Notes: generated from the sequence alone by a model not told the origin. 64,000 nt of DNA from UBA721 sp002705165 (GCA_045565995.1 JBJLEF010000001.1:1860001-1924000); one strand, 5' to 3'; positions 1 to 9,645 are shown, counted from the first letter of the stretch. Translations and numbers: made by a program.

Positions 1-2276
1 ATCGGTTTAGGTCGAATACTGGAGTCGGTGGCTAGCCTGAACATCGAAGCGCCGACTTTGACAATTTCACCTGCTTTGCAGAGGATTTCACGGACGACGC
101 CGTCGACCGGACTCGTAATGTCGAAGACGCTCTTGGTTGCTTCCACGGATGCGACGGGGTCTCCGCATTCAATTTCTTCACCAGCTTGCACTAGAATCTC
201 GACCACTTCCACAGATTCGTCTGCCGGTCCGGAGCCGATGGCCTCAATGTATTCGACACCAGCTTCTTTTTCAGGAGCTTCTTCCCAGTCGAGGTCCACA
301 TCAAGTAAATCAGCAGCTACCGCTAACGTTCGTTTGAATCCAGGCAGGACTTCAGTTTGATTTTCGAAGTTGCAGGGGATGAAGGTGTCAGGCCGTGTCA
401 CTCGTCGAACAGCCACCGGTACTTTTGCATTTTCCGCAACGGTTGCCACGATCTCAGACCCCAATCCACAGGTATGATTATCTTCATGGACGACAATGAG
501 GCGGGCTGTCTTTTCTGCTGACGAAAGAACTAACTGTTGATCCCATGGAGTGAGACTACGCAGATCGATCACTTCGGATTCAATGCCGGCCTGTTCTAAG
601 GCTTCCGCGGTTTTCTCGCAGACCGAAACAGTATTCCCCCAACCGACGAATGTAATGTCGCGTCCGGAGCGTTTCTTTCGAGCAACTCCCAAAGGGACAA
701 ACTGCTCGTCTACATTTTCAGAAGTCGTTTCGTCTGAGTTGTTAAGGAGTGTTTTGGGGTAGAAGAAAATCGTGGGGCGTTCGGACTTAAAGGCTGCGTT
801 TAGCAGGCCGGCTGCATCGTGTGCAGAGGAAGGCATGACGACATCGATACCGGGACAGTGTGCCATCACGGATTCATGTGTTTGTGCGTGATAGGGGCCT
901 AGACCAGGACGGTAGCCACCACAGGCAATCATGACGATTACCGGTGTCGACGTCTGTCCGTCGGTTCGCCAGTGAATCGTCGCCAATTCATTGACGATCT
1001 GATTGTAGGCCGTTGGCATGAAGTCAGCGAATTGAATGAAGGCTACGGGTCGCTCACCAACCATAGCTCGACCAATTGCCGCTCCGACAATGGTTGATTC
1101 ACTGAGTGGTGAATTCATGACCCGTCCCGGGAAACGAGTGCTCAATCCTTTTGTGACTCCAAAAACGTCACCCTTTGGATCTTCAATATCCTCTCCGTAG
1201 AGTGTGACCCGAGTATCATCCAGCAGGTGATTCTTGAGTACTTCCCGTAAGGCATCCTTCATGTTGATTTGGGGCAGATCTTCCGAGCCAAATGTCTCTT
1301 TCGAGGGATGGGTGATTTCCACCGGATGTTGCTTGGATGCATGAAGAGATGTTAGAGGCGTTTTGGCAGCGAAGGCCTCCTCTTTAGCAGCCTCTAATTG
1401 ATCCTTAACTTGAGCAAGAATGATTTTTAATTCAGATTCAGTGAAGCCCATAGCAAGTAATTGCTGCTTGGCGCAAAGGATGGGATCGCCATTGATTTGT
1501 GCTTCGTTGATATCGTCCTGATCACGATAGATAGTTTGATCGTCGGCATTGGTATGGCTAGTTAGTCGTTCGACCTGGAAGACAATGAGTGCCGGTTTGC
1601 TAGTGGCTCGGATTTCCGCGACGATTTCGCCCACTTGTTGATTGGCGGTAACGACATCGGTTCCATGAATGTAGTGAATGGGCAAGCCGAAAAACTCAGT
1701 AGCCTGTTTGCCATCAGGAAGGGAATAAAATGTCTTTCCCTGCGTCGTCGTGGAGATAGCCCATTTATTGTCCTGAACCATAAACAGTACGGGGAGATTA
1801 GAACGAACCGCTTCGCCAACAGCTTCCAGCCATTCTCCCTGCTGAGTTGTTCCATCACCCACTCCGCAATAAACCAGAGGGGTGTTTTCGACCTGTTTAA
1901 TTGCTGCCGCGGCACCGACAGCTTGTAAAGCATTATTACCGGTCGGAGTGACCATGCTTAAAATGTGTAATTTTGGGTCATTGAAGAAGGCGCTCATGCG
2001 CCTTCCACTACCGGGTGAAAACTCGTTACAGAGCAGGGTATCGAAGAAAGTTCTGGGAGATAATCCCCGAGCGACAAGGAGCGCACGATCGCGATAGTGA
2101 CAATGTAGCCAGTCTTCAGGCGTTAGATGATTGGCAAGGACAGCAGTACCCTCATGACCTGCACCAGACAGGTGAAAAAAGGCTTCCCCCCGACTGGTGA
2201 GCTCCTGCTCAATACGATCAATTCCGCGCGCTAACAGCATATTGCGATAGAGCACTAGCAGCTGATCACGATCCAT
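1..2276 (-). CDS. 2-oxoacid dehydrogenase, E1 alpha-E1 beta-lipoyl fusion (partial at left edge)
   Basis: This is the thiamine-diphosphate-dependent E1 component of a branched-chain 2-oxoacid or pyruvate dehydrogenase, which decarboxylates a 2-oxoacid and passes the acyl group to lipoate. The start is ATG at 2276; the upstream in-frame stop lies near 2328 with no other start between. Residues about 1-330 are E1 alpha, with the thiamine motif GVGDGTTQQGEW near residue 138 ending in QDN. Residues about 335-645 are E1 beta (LYGEDIEDPKGDVFGVTKGL, VMNSPLSESTIVGAAIG). A biotinyl/lipoyl domain follows, with the expected lipoylated lysine K715 in EATKSV. The frame is still open at base 1, so a longer linker or even an E2 catalytic domain may follow. 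Separate alpha and beta chains are usual in most bacteria; the C-terminal lipoyl domain is the odd part. The 2-oxoacid substrate cannot be told from sequence. Confidence 0.9.
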   Translation of the reverse strand, partial: MDRDQLLVLYRNMLLARGIDRIEQELTSRGEAFFHLSGAGHEGTAVLANHLTPEDWLHCHYRDRALLVARGLSPRTFFDTLLCNEFSPGSGRRMSAFFNDPKLHILSMVTPTGNNALQAVGAAAAIKQVENTPLVYCGVGDGTTQQGEWLEAVGEAVRSNLPVLFMVQDNKWAISTTTQGKTFYSLPDGKQATEFFGLPIHYIHGTDVVTANQQVGEIVAEIRATSKPALIVFQVERLTSHTNADDQTIYRDQDDINEAQINGDPILCAKQQLLAMGFTESELKIILAQVKDQLEAAKEEAFAAKTPLTSLHASKQHPVEITHPSKETFGSEDLPQINMKDALREVLKNHLLDDTRVTLYGEDIEDPKGDVFGVTKGLSTRFPGRVMNSPLSESTIVGAAIGRAMVGERPVAFIQFADFMPTAYNQIVNELATIHWRTDGQTSTPVIVMIACGGYRPGLGPYHAQTHESVMAHCPGIDVVMPSSAHDAAGLLNAAFKSERPTIFFYPKTLLNNSDETTSENVDEQFVPLGVARKKRSGRDITFVGWGNTVSVCEKTAEALEQAGIESEVIDLRSLTPWDQQLVLSSAEKTARLIVVHEDNHTCGLGSEIVATVAENAKVPVAVRRVTRPDTFIPCNFENQTEVLPGFKRTLAVAADLLDVDLDWEEAPEKEAGVEYIEAIGSGPADESVEVVEILVQAGEEIECGDPVASVEATKSVFDITSPVDGVVREILCKAGEIVKVGASMFRLATDSSIRPKP

Positions 2277-2470
2277 CCATGGCCACTTTATATGAAAAGT
2301 GAGGTAGTCAATTACCTGAGTGGCAACCTACTATTCCCCCCGAATTAACTCCTAATGCTATGATTCTAGCGAAAATCGCCATTTCCACGCACTATGAATT
2401 TGCCTCTTTTAACATTCCAAAATGGAAATGTAGGGAATTATTTTTCAGAGATGGAAGGCTTCAAAAGCCT

Positions 2471-4843
2471 CTATTGATTGGCAATTTCCACGTTCAGGAG
2501 TCGTTTTCCTTCACGAAGAACGAAATCTGGATCCATGAATGGCTCGTAACTGATGTCATTCCAGCGAACGAATCCGTTTGCATCGATGATAAATGTTCCA
2601 TGCAATGGCTGTTCTTCAAAGTCATCGTAAGCTCGATATTGTTTGAATACGTTTAATTCCGGATCGTTGACGATACGGAAAGGTACTTTTCCATCAAAGT
2701 TCTTGATGGATTGTTTCAAACCGTCGTTGTCATCAGAACTAACCGCAACGACTTGAAATCCAGCTTCTTCGAAGGCAGCAATTTTAGGAATGAATTTCTG
2801 AATTTGCTCAGTGCAGGATAAGCATCCGGCACCGAGATAGAAAATCACAACCGTCGGCTTGCTGTTAAATTCTCGGGCACTGACGAAACGTTTATTTCGG
2901 TAATCACGAAGGGTGAATTCTTCGGCAGGCAATGGGCTCCAGCGGAACGGTCCCAGTGAATCCAAATCAACTCGTTCTCCCACATCATTTTGAACTTCCA
3001 GTTCTTTTTTCCATGCACCATCACATCCGAGACCAGTTGCCAGTGTGGATACTCGAGCAAAAACGGGAGATTCCAAGTCGACTGAGCCAGAAATGTCACG
3101 CAGAGAATCGAACGCTTTTCTCGCTCGATCCATCTCATCTGCTTCGACTAGCAATTCAATCCAGTGGCAAAGAGGCTGTACTTCATTTTGGTGAGAATTG
3201 ACATGTCCTTCACCCGTCTTGAGAGCACCTTCTTTGTCGCCGTTGGCTAACTGAAGCTTGGCCAGAATCATGCGATCAATGGTTCCACCTTTTTTGAGAT
3301 GTTCTTGTGCTTCTTTCACTTCACCTTTGACCAAATACTGGTAGCCCGTGATCGCAGCCAAGGCTTGTTCGCAGTTGCGAACTTTGGTATCCCAGGCTCG
3401 TCGAGCATCACTCTTGGCTTTGTCGATAGCTTTCTTTTTGTCTTCTTTTTTCTTCTTGTCGTCCTTGGCCTGTTCCTCCGTCGCTTTCTTTTCCGCAGCT
3501 TCTTCTGCTTTGGTACGTTCAGCTTGATTGTGACTCAGGAGTTCGTTGAGCTTTCCTTTCAGTTCATCAGCCTTATCATTTTGCTCTAGCATCGCATAGG
3601 AAATACCGACGTATTTCCATTGTTTTACTTTCTCAGTTTCGTTGGTGGTTTCTTCCAAATAAGGAGTTTGACTTAGGTTGACCATATCCTGCCAACGTTC
3701 ATACATGTAGAGTGTTGTAAAGAGACGCGCACGACCGTAGTAAGAACTGCCGCGTCGGGTGAGGGAATTGTATCTAGGGTGCCGGGGGTTCTCCGTCATG
3801 TTCTTGGATAGGTCGATCGCATCGTTAACGCGGCCAATGTGCAATAAGTTGCGGATACACCATTCGTTGTTATGAGCGTAGTTGTGAATCTGATCGGGTA
3901 GCAGACGATCACGCATCATGTGAGCGTGGTCAGTTCGGGCTGAGGCTTCTTGCTGCCAGACAGCATCTTCATATCGCTTTAGCCGTGAAAAAATGTGACC
4001 TGGCATGTGCCACATGTGGGCAATCCCGGGAGTGGTTTGTCCGCAGACACTTGCTGAAGTCACTGCCGTTGCCGCATCTTTATAGTCCCACAAGTGAATG
4101 CGATAGTGATGAGAAGGATGCTTTGGATTGATGGCAAAGACCTGCTGCAGAATGGAGTCGATGGCGACATAGCTAGTAATTGGAATGTCGTTGTAACGAT
4201 TACCCCACAGTTGGAGAGCTAAAAATGCCTTCGACTCGATATTCCGAGGATACTTGATGCAGATTTCCTCGAGGGCCTTGGTGTACTTTTCTGCCCGCTC
4301 CTTTTTTTTCCCGGGATCGGCATTCTGATAGGCGGTCAGAGCTTCTATAAAACGCAGTTCGACATCGGTGACACCTTCTTTGCGTTTTTGAGCTTCTTCC
4401 ATGAAGACTTTGGAACGTTTGGAATTATTGAAATTGGCCATCGCCATCCCCCAATACGCCATGGCACAATCCGGATCTAGTTTATTGACTTGGCGAAATG
4501 CTCGTTCTGCTTCCAGATACCAGAAGCCATGCAATGCTGACACGCCCTGATTAAAGAATTTCTGTGCTTCTTCATTCTTGGTAGTGACTGGGAAATCGAC
4601 ATTGGACATACCTGGAATTAGATAAGCTCGTTGACGTGGCCCTTCGTTGAATGCCTCTCCGTGATAGGAGTGCCCAGCAAGTGGACCCGCTGTGTTTTCC
4701 TCATTTTCGTCGCCCGCTTTGGCACCTTCCTGAGTGGGCCCTTCGATAGCTATTGCGTCCTGTTTCTCGTCTTGCGTTTGCCCAAAGACTGGCTGGCATA
4801 TCAACAGGAACAAGGGGAGGAATTTCAAGAGTGAAGACTTCAT
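2471..4843 (-). CDS. Secreted TPR protein with C-terminal AhpC/TSA-redoxin domain
   Basis: The 790-residue protein begins with a signal peptide (MKSSLLKFLPLFLLICQPVF, then GQ). ATG at 4843 is preferred to an in-frame ATG at 4909 because it opens this signal peptide and has AGGA about eight bases upstream. The N-terminal half is helical and TPR-like, in the style of proteins that start with a conserved NFPVTT-like segment (here NVDFPVTTKNEEAQKFFNQG), and has histidine-containing motifs such as HMWHMPGHIFSRL. A lysine/glutamate-rich segment lies mid-protein. The last ~150 residues form a thioredoxin-fold peroxiredoxin/redoxin domain with a CLSC motif (GAGCLSCTEQ). It probably acts in the periplasm; a thiol oxidoreductase or peroxidase role is inferred from the fold. 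It lies 58 bases after the S4 gene on the same strand. A small inverted repeat (2456-2470) directly follows the stop. Confidence 0.8.
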   Translation of the reverse strand: MKSSLLKFLPLFLLICQPVFGQTQDEKQDAIAIEGPTQEGAKAGDENEENTAGPLAGHSYHGEAFNEGPRQRAYLIPGMSNVDFPVTTKNEEAQKFFNQGVSALHGFWYLEAERAFRQVNKLDPDCAMAYWGMAMANFNNSKRSKVFMEEAQKRKEGVTDVELRFIEALTAYQNADPGKKKERAEKYTKALEEICIKYPRNIESKAFLALQLWGNRYNDIPITSYVAIDSILQQVFAINPKHPSHHYRIHLWDYKDAATAVTSASVCGQTTPGIAHMWHMPGHIFSRLKRYEDAVWQQEASARTDHAHMMRDRLLPDQIHNYAHNNEWCIRNLLHIGRVNDAIDLSKNMTENPRHPRYNSLTRRGSSYYGRARLFTTLYMYERWQDMVNLSQTPYLEETTNETEKVKQWKYVGISYAMLEQNDKADELKGKLNELLSHNQAERTKAEEAAEKKATEEQAKDDKKKKEDKKKAIDKAKSDARRAWDTKVRNCEQALAAITGYQYLVKGEVKEAQEHLKKGGTIDRMILAKLQLANGDKEGALKTGEGHVNSHQNEVQPLCHWIELLVEADEMDRARKAFDSLRDISGSVDLESPVFARVSTLATGLGCDGAWKKELEVQNDVGERVDLDSLGPFRWSPLPAEEFTLRDYRNKRFVSAREFNSKPTVVIFYLGAGCLSCTEQIQKFIPKIAAFEEAGFQVVAVSSDDNDGLKQSIKNFDGKVPFRIVNDPELNVFKQYRAYDDFEEQPLHGTFIIDANGFVRWNDISYEPFMDPDFVLREGKRLLNVEIANQ

Positions 4844-4901
4844 AAGACAAGTCCTGAAAAGGGTGGGGATATTTGCTTTTGGGATAGATATATAACGTAA
4901 T

Positions 4902-5138
4902 CTACTCAATATTAACTGTCACCTGCTCGCCGTCAATTTCAATTTGATCATTATGGTAAACCTTGCGTTTGCGAGCCGTGCAGACAGTGCCGTTTACTTT
5001 CACGAGTCCACCTTGAATAAGGACTTTGGCATGGCCACCACTTTCAACAAGCTGTAACAGTTTGAGAAAGTGGTCAAGACGTACATGTTGCTGAACGTCA
5101 GAGTGTTCCGAAGGTGGAGTTGGAGCGTTGTCCGTCAT
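4902..5138 (-). CDS. S4-domain RNA-binding protein (YbcJ-like)
   Basis: A 78-residue protein that is almost entirely one S4 domain: RLDHFLKLLQLVESGGHAK, then IQGGLVKVNGTVCTARKRKV and a C-terminal strand pair. The GGLVKVNG turn is the usual S4 signature. Stand-alone S4 proteins of this size (YbcJ type) bind structured RNA, often in ribosome-related work; the target here is unknown. It lies 12 bases downstream of the nuclease-like gene on the same strand, so the two are probably co-transcribed. Confidence 0.85.
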   Translation of the reverse strand: MTDNAPTPPSEHSDVQQHVRLDHFLKLLQLVESGGHAKVLIQGGLVKVNGTVCTARKRKVYHNDQIEIDGEQVTVNIE

Positions 5139-5150
5139 AATGTGTTGGCG

Positions 5151-6164
5151 TTATTTAATTTCAAAAGTGGCAATGACGGGATAGTGATCGCTAATATCCC
5201 GCTCATTCTCTTCAATCTCATAAAAGATATTGTAGTGATCTTTATCTTGCTTGCCTCGCAATACTAAGTCTTTGCGGCGCTCGATCGATCGGAAAGACAG
5301 ATCAGATTGATTGTCTGAGTCATGAAGTAATTCCGGACTAATCAAAATGTGATCGAACTCAGTTCCGATCATGTGAGTCGCTCGTTTTGATTTTTTTAAC
5401 TTAGGATGTAAATCGATGAGGTCGCCCATTTGCCCCTTCGTCTTTTTGCCACATAGCACAGCCAGATCTTTATCCAGCGTGTAGTCATGGCATTCACAAA
5501 GGGTATTGATATCTCCGAGGACGATCACATTTTCCTGTTTTTTGATATGCGGTTGAATCCAGTAGTTAATCAACCGGCATTGGCGGAGTCGAGGTTCTTC
5601 GCCTCGTGTGCCTGCTCGCAAGTGAACGTTGCACAAAGTGATTTCGTGTGTTTCCCCTGCGTGGGTCCATTGAAAAGTTGCGAACAGATGCTTGGACAGA
5701 TTGTAGTAGTGTTTACTTTCGTACATTGCATCGGTTTGATTACGCCGCTCTTTATGGACAAGGCCGCTCTTATAAATCAATGCAACATCCTGTTCAGTGT
5801 AGGTGTCGCGTCCCTGAATGAAAGCGATTTGGTAATCCTGTTTGTGCACTTCCCGCAGTTCGTTGGCTAGATCTTGAACTACTTTTTCATTTTCAATTTC
5901 CTGCAATGCGAGTACGGTAGGATGAATGGCCGCAATGACTTTGGCCGTCTCCGTGACGCGCCAGTTCCAATCTTTTGCAGAGGGGGCGGACAATTTTTTT
6001 GCAAGCTCGGAGTTGTTGTCTGACTGGTCGTGATCAAAGAACCATTCGATATTCCAAGTGCCAATTACAATGCGTTCAGGAGCCGCGTCTGCCGCCGAAA
6101 TCGATGTGCAAAAAGACACAAGCAGCAGCAGAATTGCTGTTGTTCTTGCGGAGTGTTTTTTCAT
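5151..6164 (-). CDS. Exported endonuclease/exonuclease/phosphatase-family protein
   Basis: 337 residues with a signal peptide ending near AADA (residues 1-27). The EEP (DNase I-like) fold is shown by its spaced motifs: GTWNIEWFF near the mature N-terminus, LALQEIEN (metal-binding glutamate), NVHLRAG (catalytic histidine), LGDINTLC (Asp/Asn pair) and the closing SDHYPVIATFEI with its catalytic Asp-His. All core catalytic positions are present, so it is likely an active metal-dependent phosphodiesterase outside the cytoplasm. The family covers nucleases and sugar or lipid phosphatases, and the substrate cannot be called. It is first in the minus-strand group running to 2471 and is divergent from the aminotransferase at 6301, with a shared 136-base upstream region. 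Confidence 0.85.
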   Translation of the reverse strand: MKKHSARTTAILLLLVSFCTSISAADAAPERIVIGTWNIEWFFDHDQSDNNSELAKKLSAPSAKDWNWRVTETAKVIAAIHPTVLALQEIENEKVVQDLANELREVHKQDYQIAFIQGRDTYTEQDVALIYKSGLVHKERRNQTDAMYESKHYYNLSKHLFATFQWTHAGETHEITLCNVHLRAGTRGEEPRLRQCRLINYWIQPHIKKQENVIVLGDINTLCECHDYTLDKDLAVLCGKKTKGQMGDLIDLHPKLKKSKRATHMIGTEFDHILISPELLHDSDNQSDLSFRSIERRKDLVLRGKQDKDHYNIFYEIEENERDISDHYPVIATFEIK

Positions 6165-6300
6165 GGTCCGGTTGATTCACTAATCGAGTTGCGTGATAAC
6201 TAAAAGTAAGAGAGTTCTTCTCTTAGGATACGTTATTGTAGTCCACTGCCGAAAGACTTCCACTCATCAATTTTCGATACCACACCAAAGCTGATCTCAG

Positions 6301-7440
6301 ATGACTTATACTATTCCTTTTAATCGCCCCTATCTGACAGGTCACGAACTGGATTACGTATCTCAGGCGATAGAGAATGGCGATTTATCCGGAGATGGAC
6401 CGTTCACTCGGCAGTGTTGTCAATTGTTGGAAGAACGATTAGGTACACAGCGAGTCCTTCTGACTCCATCCTGTACAGCAGCATTGGAAATCTCCATGTT
6501 GTTGTTGGATCTGGTCGAAGGCGACGAAGTCGTTCTGCCTTCTTTTACTTTTGTTTCGACAGCCAATGCAGTTGTCCTGGCAGGCGGAATCCCTGTTTTT
6601 GTTGATGTGGATCCCGTGACACTAAATCTTGACTCGATTCAAGTGGAAGCAGCGATCACCGATCGTACGCGAGCGATCATCCCGGTGCACTATGCCGGCG
6701 TGGGCTGTGAGATGGATGCTTTGCTGGCCATCGCCCAAAAACATGAGTTGGTCGTCGTTGAGGATGCTGCTCAAGCCTTAAATTCGTTTCATGGAGGTAG
6801 AGCGTTGGGTACTATCGGTAACCTGGGTACGTTTAGCTTTCACCAAACAAAAAACTTTAGTTGTGGGGAAGGGGGCGCGCTGTGCATCAACGATGAGACG
6901 CTTATTGAACGTGCTGAAGTGATTCGTGAAAAAGGTACCAATCGGAGTCAGTTCCTCAAAGGGCATGTGGATAAATATACCTGGGTGGATTTAGGATCCT
7001 CCTATCTACAGGGTGAGTTGGCAGCGGCCTTTTTGTTTGGGCAACTTGGGTCCATGGACATCATCACGGAAATGCGTCAGCGCTGCTATGAGACTTATAA
7101 ACAACAACTGACACCGCTAGCAGAGGAAAAGTTGCTTCAATTGCCAGTCATTCCGGCTGAGTGTCAAAGCAACTACCACCTGTTTCATATTTTGTTACCG
7201 ACACAGGAAAAACGAGATGCATTGCTGAAACATCTTAATTCCCAGGGTATTCATGCGGTCTTTCATTACATTCCATTACATAGTTCTCCCGCAGGTATTC
7301 GACTCAGTGGAAAGACGGTAAGCCTCCCAATCACTGAATCGATCAGCACCCGACTTTTAAGACTTCCGATTTATCCAAATTTGGAGCCCGAACTGCAGCA
7401 ACAAGTGGTAGATGAAATCACTGCTTTTCTAGGCTCATAA
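6301..7440 (+). CDS. wecE: dTDP-4-amino-4,6-dideoxygalactose transaminase (WecE/RffA type)
   Basis: PLP-dependent sugar aminotransferase of the DegT/DnrJ/EryC1/StrS family, 379 residues. The sequence follows enterobacterial WecE closely, including IPFNRPYLTGHELDYV at the start, LLTPSCTAALE, LPSFTFVSTANAVVL, VEDAAQ (D155), the Schiff-base lysine K184 in SFHQTKNFSCGEGGA, EKGTNRSQF, YTWVDLGSSYL and VFHYIPLHSSPAG. The predicted reaction is transfer of an amino group from glutamate to dTDP-4-keto-6-deoxyglucose. It heads a plus-strand group of sugar genes; the next gene begins 205 bases on. No clear ribosome-binding site precedes the ATG. Confidence 0.92.
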   Translation: MTYTIPFNRPYLTGHELDYVSQAIENGDLSGDGPFTRQCCQLLEERLGTQRVLLTPSCTAALEISMLLLDLVEGDEVVLPSFTFVSTANAVVLAGGIPVFVDVDPVTLNLDSIQVEAAITDRTRAIIPVHYAGVGCEMDALLAIAQKHELVVVEDAAQALNSFHGGRALGTIGNLGTFSFHQTKNFSCGEGGALCINDETLIERAEVIREKGTNRSQFLKGHVDKYTWVDLGSSYLQGELAAAFLFGQLGSMDIITEMRQRCYETYKQQLTPLAEEKLLQLPVIPAECQSNYHLFHILLPTQEKRDALLKHLNSQGIHAVFHYIPLHSSPAGIRLSGKTVSLPITESISTRLLRLPIYPNLEPELQQQVVDEITAFLGS

Positions 7441-7645
7441 TCGTCTTAATCGCTAGAGCCGTCACTAGACGATGTTAGGTCCCTGCTTATCTTGGACTGC
7501 GTTGATTATCGAACGTATTTGGTGGAATTATCGTACTAGGATTAAATGAAAACCTGTCTGCCGGAGTTGCCGCAATGCAGGACTTCTGCATAGAGCATCT
7601 GTCTTAGCTGCTCTTTCCTTTCAATCCATTACTTTGACGCAATTC

Positions 7646-8695
7646 ATGAATGAGCAAAAGACAGTATTGGTGACCGCTTGTGGTTCGTCGATTGGACTCG
7701 AGGTATTGCGATCATTGCATCAGGCAAATCTTCCGATTCGGGTTATTGGGACAGAGGTGTCATGGTGGGGAAAGCAGGTTGCTGATCCTTATTGTGATCA
7801 GGTTTTACTTCTTCCTCGTGGCGACGCTCCCGGCTACCTCGATGCGATTCGAGATACAATAGCTCAATTTCAAGCGGAGCTTGTATTTGTAAATACCGAA
7901 CCCGAACTCGAGGCAATTGTTGATAGCCGAGATGATTTTAAGGTTGCGATGTCCTGTCCTGGTAAAAATGGATTACGTGCTTGTTTGAGCAAGCAGGTTT
8001 TGCATGATCGTTTGGCGGGCCATGGGTTAACTGCCGCAACAATGGTGATTAACGCGCGGGAAGATTTAGATCGAGCGCTCGAGAAATTAGGTAGTCCATT
8101 TTGGCTGCGGTGTGCGGAAGGTCCGCGAGGCCGGGGAAGTATTGTTGTTGAACATGCAACAGATGGTGTTTTTTGGATGGACTATTGGCGTCGTCGCGAT
8201 GCCGGTGATGATGTTTGGCTGGCTCATGAATACTTGCCTGGACGTAATTTTAATTGGACTTCGATTTGGCGTCATGGTGAACTTTTGGCCGCGGCCAGTG
8301 GAGAGAGATTAAAATACTTTTTGGCTCAGGTTGCAGTGAGTGGTATTACAGGGAATGTATCGCATTGTCAGTTGGTTGATAGCGCAGGGATAACTCCGAT
8401 TGCCAGTCAGGCTGTCAGACTAGCTGACGAGACGCCTCATGGCATCTATGCGGTTGACCTTAAAGAAGATGCCCAAGGGATTCCGAAGATCACTGAAATT
8501 AACGCGCGTCAGGCATTCCGACCATTGTTGTACACAGAGGGCGGTATTAATTTTTCTGAAGTGTTTGTTAAAGCGATGCTTTGGGGAAATGATTCTAAGT
8601 TTGAGCCAGCGGCTATCAAAGTAGGTTTAGAGATGGTGCGAGGTATGGATTTTGAACCAATGTTTCGTGAAGTGGAGGAGCAAGGAATAAGCTAA
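7646..8695 (+). CDS. ATP-grasp family protein
   Basis: 349 residues. The N-terminus TVLVTACGSSIGLEVLRSL is a Rossmann-like pre-ATP-grasp domain, followed by an ATP-grasp core resembling carbamoyl-phosphate synthase large-subunit domains: a CLSKQVLHDRL segment, SPFWLRCAEGPRGRGS for nucleotide binding, and KITEINARQAF with the metal-binding Glu-Asn pair near residue 290. Such enzymes form an amide or ester via an acyl phosphate. ATG 7646 is preferred to an in-frame TTG ten bases earlier. The stop overlaps the next start (TAATG at 8693-8697). Placed between an amino-sugar transaminase and a glycosyltransferase, it may acylate or aminoacylate a sugar amine; that is inference from context. Confidence 0.8.
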   Translation: MNEQKTVLVTACGSSIGLEVLRSLHQANLPIRVIGTEVSWWGKQVADPYCDQVLLLPRGDAPGYLDAIRDTIAQFQAELVFVNTEPELEAIVDSRDDFKVAMSCPGKNGLRACLSKQVLHDRLAGHGLTAATMVINAREDLDRALEKLGSPFWLRCAEGPRGRGSIVVEHATDGVFWMDYWRRRDAGDDVWLAHEYLPGRNFNWTSIWRHGELLAAASGERLKYFLAQVAVSGITGNVSHCQLVDSAGITPIASQAVRLADETPHGIYAVDLKEDAQGIPKITEINARQAFRPLLYTEGGINFSEVFVKAMLWGNDSKFEPAAIKVGLEMVRGMDFEPMFREVEEQGIS

Positions 8696-9645
8696 TGCGG
8701 AAACCATTTCTATCCATTATTGTCCCTTGTTATCGTAGTGGCGATTGGCTGGCTGATTTAGCGAGTCGCGTTAAGTCCGTGATGTCTTCCCGGGGCTGGA
8801 CCTATGAATTGATTCTTGTGAATGATAGTTCACCCGACTCAACCTGGATCACCATTCAGAAAATTGCTGAGGCAGATGATTGTGTACGTGGAATTAACCT
8901 TGCTTTCAATACGGGCCAATTCAGAGCGACCTTCTGTGGATTGCAGCAGGCAATAGGTGAAATTGTTGTCACAATGGATGACGATTTACAACAACCACCC
9001 GAGGAAATTCCTGCCTTAGTGGAGGCTTTGCGGGCCGACGACAATCTCGATGCTGTCTTGGCGAAGTACCAAGAAAAGAAACACGGCTTATTTCGCAATC
9101 TTGGCTCATCGACGATGCACACATTGTTTCGTCTTTCGTATGGTAAGCCCAAAGAAATTCGAAGTACAACCTTTCGGGCGATGCGCCCGCAGTTGGTGAA
9201 GTCGATTTGCCAATACTCAACAGTCAATCCAAATATCAATCCACTGATTTTCCAGACAACTCGGAAGCTTAAGGCCGTCAGCGTGAAACATGAAGCTCGA
9301 CAGCAGGGGCGAAGTGGATACGGAGCCTTTAAGTTATTCCGCCTGATGACGGATAACATTCTGAGTGTTTCCACGTTGCCATTGAAAATCGTTACGACCA
9401 TAGGGGTTTTAGCCGCATTCGGTAGTGCATTGTTAGCGACTTACTACTTGTTTCGTTACTGGGTTGGTAACGGCATTAAAGAAAATACCGGGTTTATGAC
9501 CCAGGTGCTGCTGATTAACTTCTTTGGCGGCCTGACGTTGCTTTCTGTTGGCTTACTAGGAGAATATATCATCCGGATTATGGATGAAGTTCGCGGTAAG
9601 CCACGTTTTTTGGTTAAGGACACGACTGACTCGGAGGATCCCTAA
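8695..9645 (+). CDS. Polyprenyl-phosphate glycosyltransferase, family 2 (ArnC/GtrB-like)
   Basis: 316 residues. The GT-A domain begins LSIIVPCYRSGDWLADL, has VNDSSPDST, and carries the DXD-type motif in VVTMDDDLQQPPEEIPALV. Two hydrophobic helices near the C-terminus (about residues 228-250 and 266-288) match enzymes that move a sugar from a nucleotide donor to undecaprenyl or dolichyl phosphate on the inner face of the membrane. Both ends overlap their neighbours by the TAATG arrangement, so translation of this gene with the ATP-grasp and membrane-protein genes is probably coupled. The likely donor is the amino sugar made by the WecE-type enzyme upstream, which is an inference. Confidence 0.87.
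   Translation: MRKPFLSIIVPCYRSGDWLADLASRVKSVMSSRGWTYELILVNDSSPDSTWITIQKIAEADDCVRGINLAFNTGQFRATFCGLQQAIGEIVVTMDDDLQQPPEEIPALVEALRADDNLDAVLAKYQEKKHGLFRNLGSSTMHTLFRLSYGKPKEIRSTTFRAMRPQLVKSICQYSTVNPNINPLIFQTTRKLKAVSVKHEARQQGRSGYGAFKLFRLMTDNILSVSTLPLKIVTTIGVLAAFGSALLATYYLFRYWVGNGIKENTGFMTQVLLINFFGGLTLLSVGLLGEYIIRIMDEVRGKPRFLVKDTTDSEDP

Noticed and set aside
2360..2656. 98-residue plus-strand frame at the end of the TPR-redoxin gene
   Set aside because: It is mostly antisense to the redoxin domain and has no start signal or family.
7441..7645. Possible riboswitch or terminator between the WecE-type and ATP-grasp genes
   Set aside because: Only a 6-bp stem (TCGTCT/AGACGA) with a 20-base loop and no T run; no known aptamer pattern seen.
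8856..9401. 181-residue minus-strand frame opposite the glycosyltransferase gene
   Set aside because: The plus-strand frame has DXD and membrane motifs in a TAATG-coupled operon; the antisense frame has no recognisable features.
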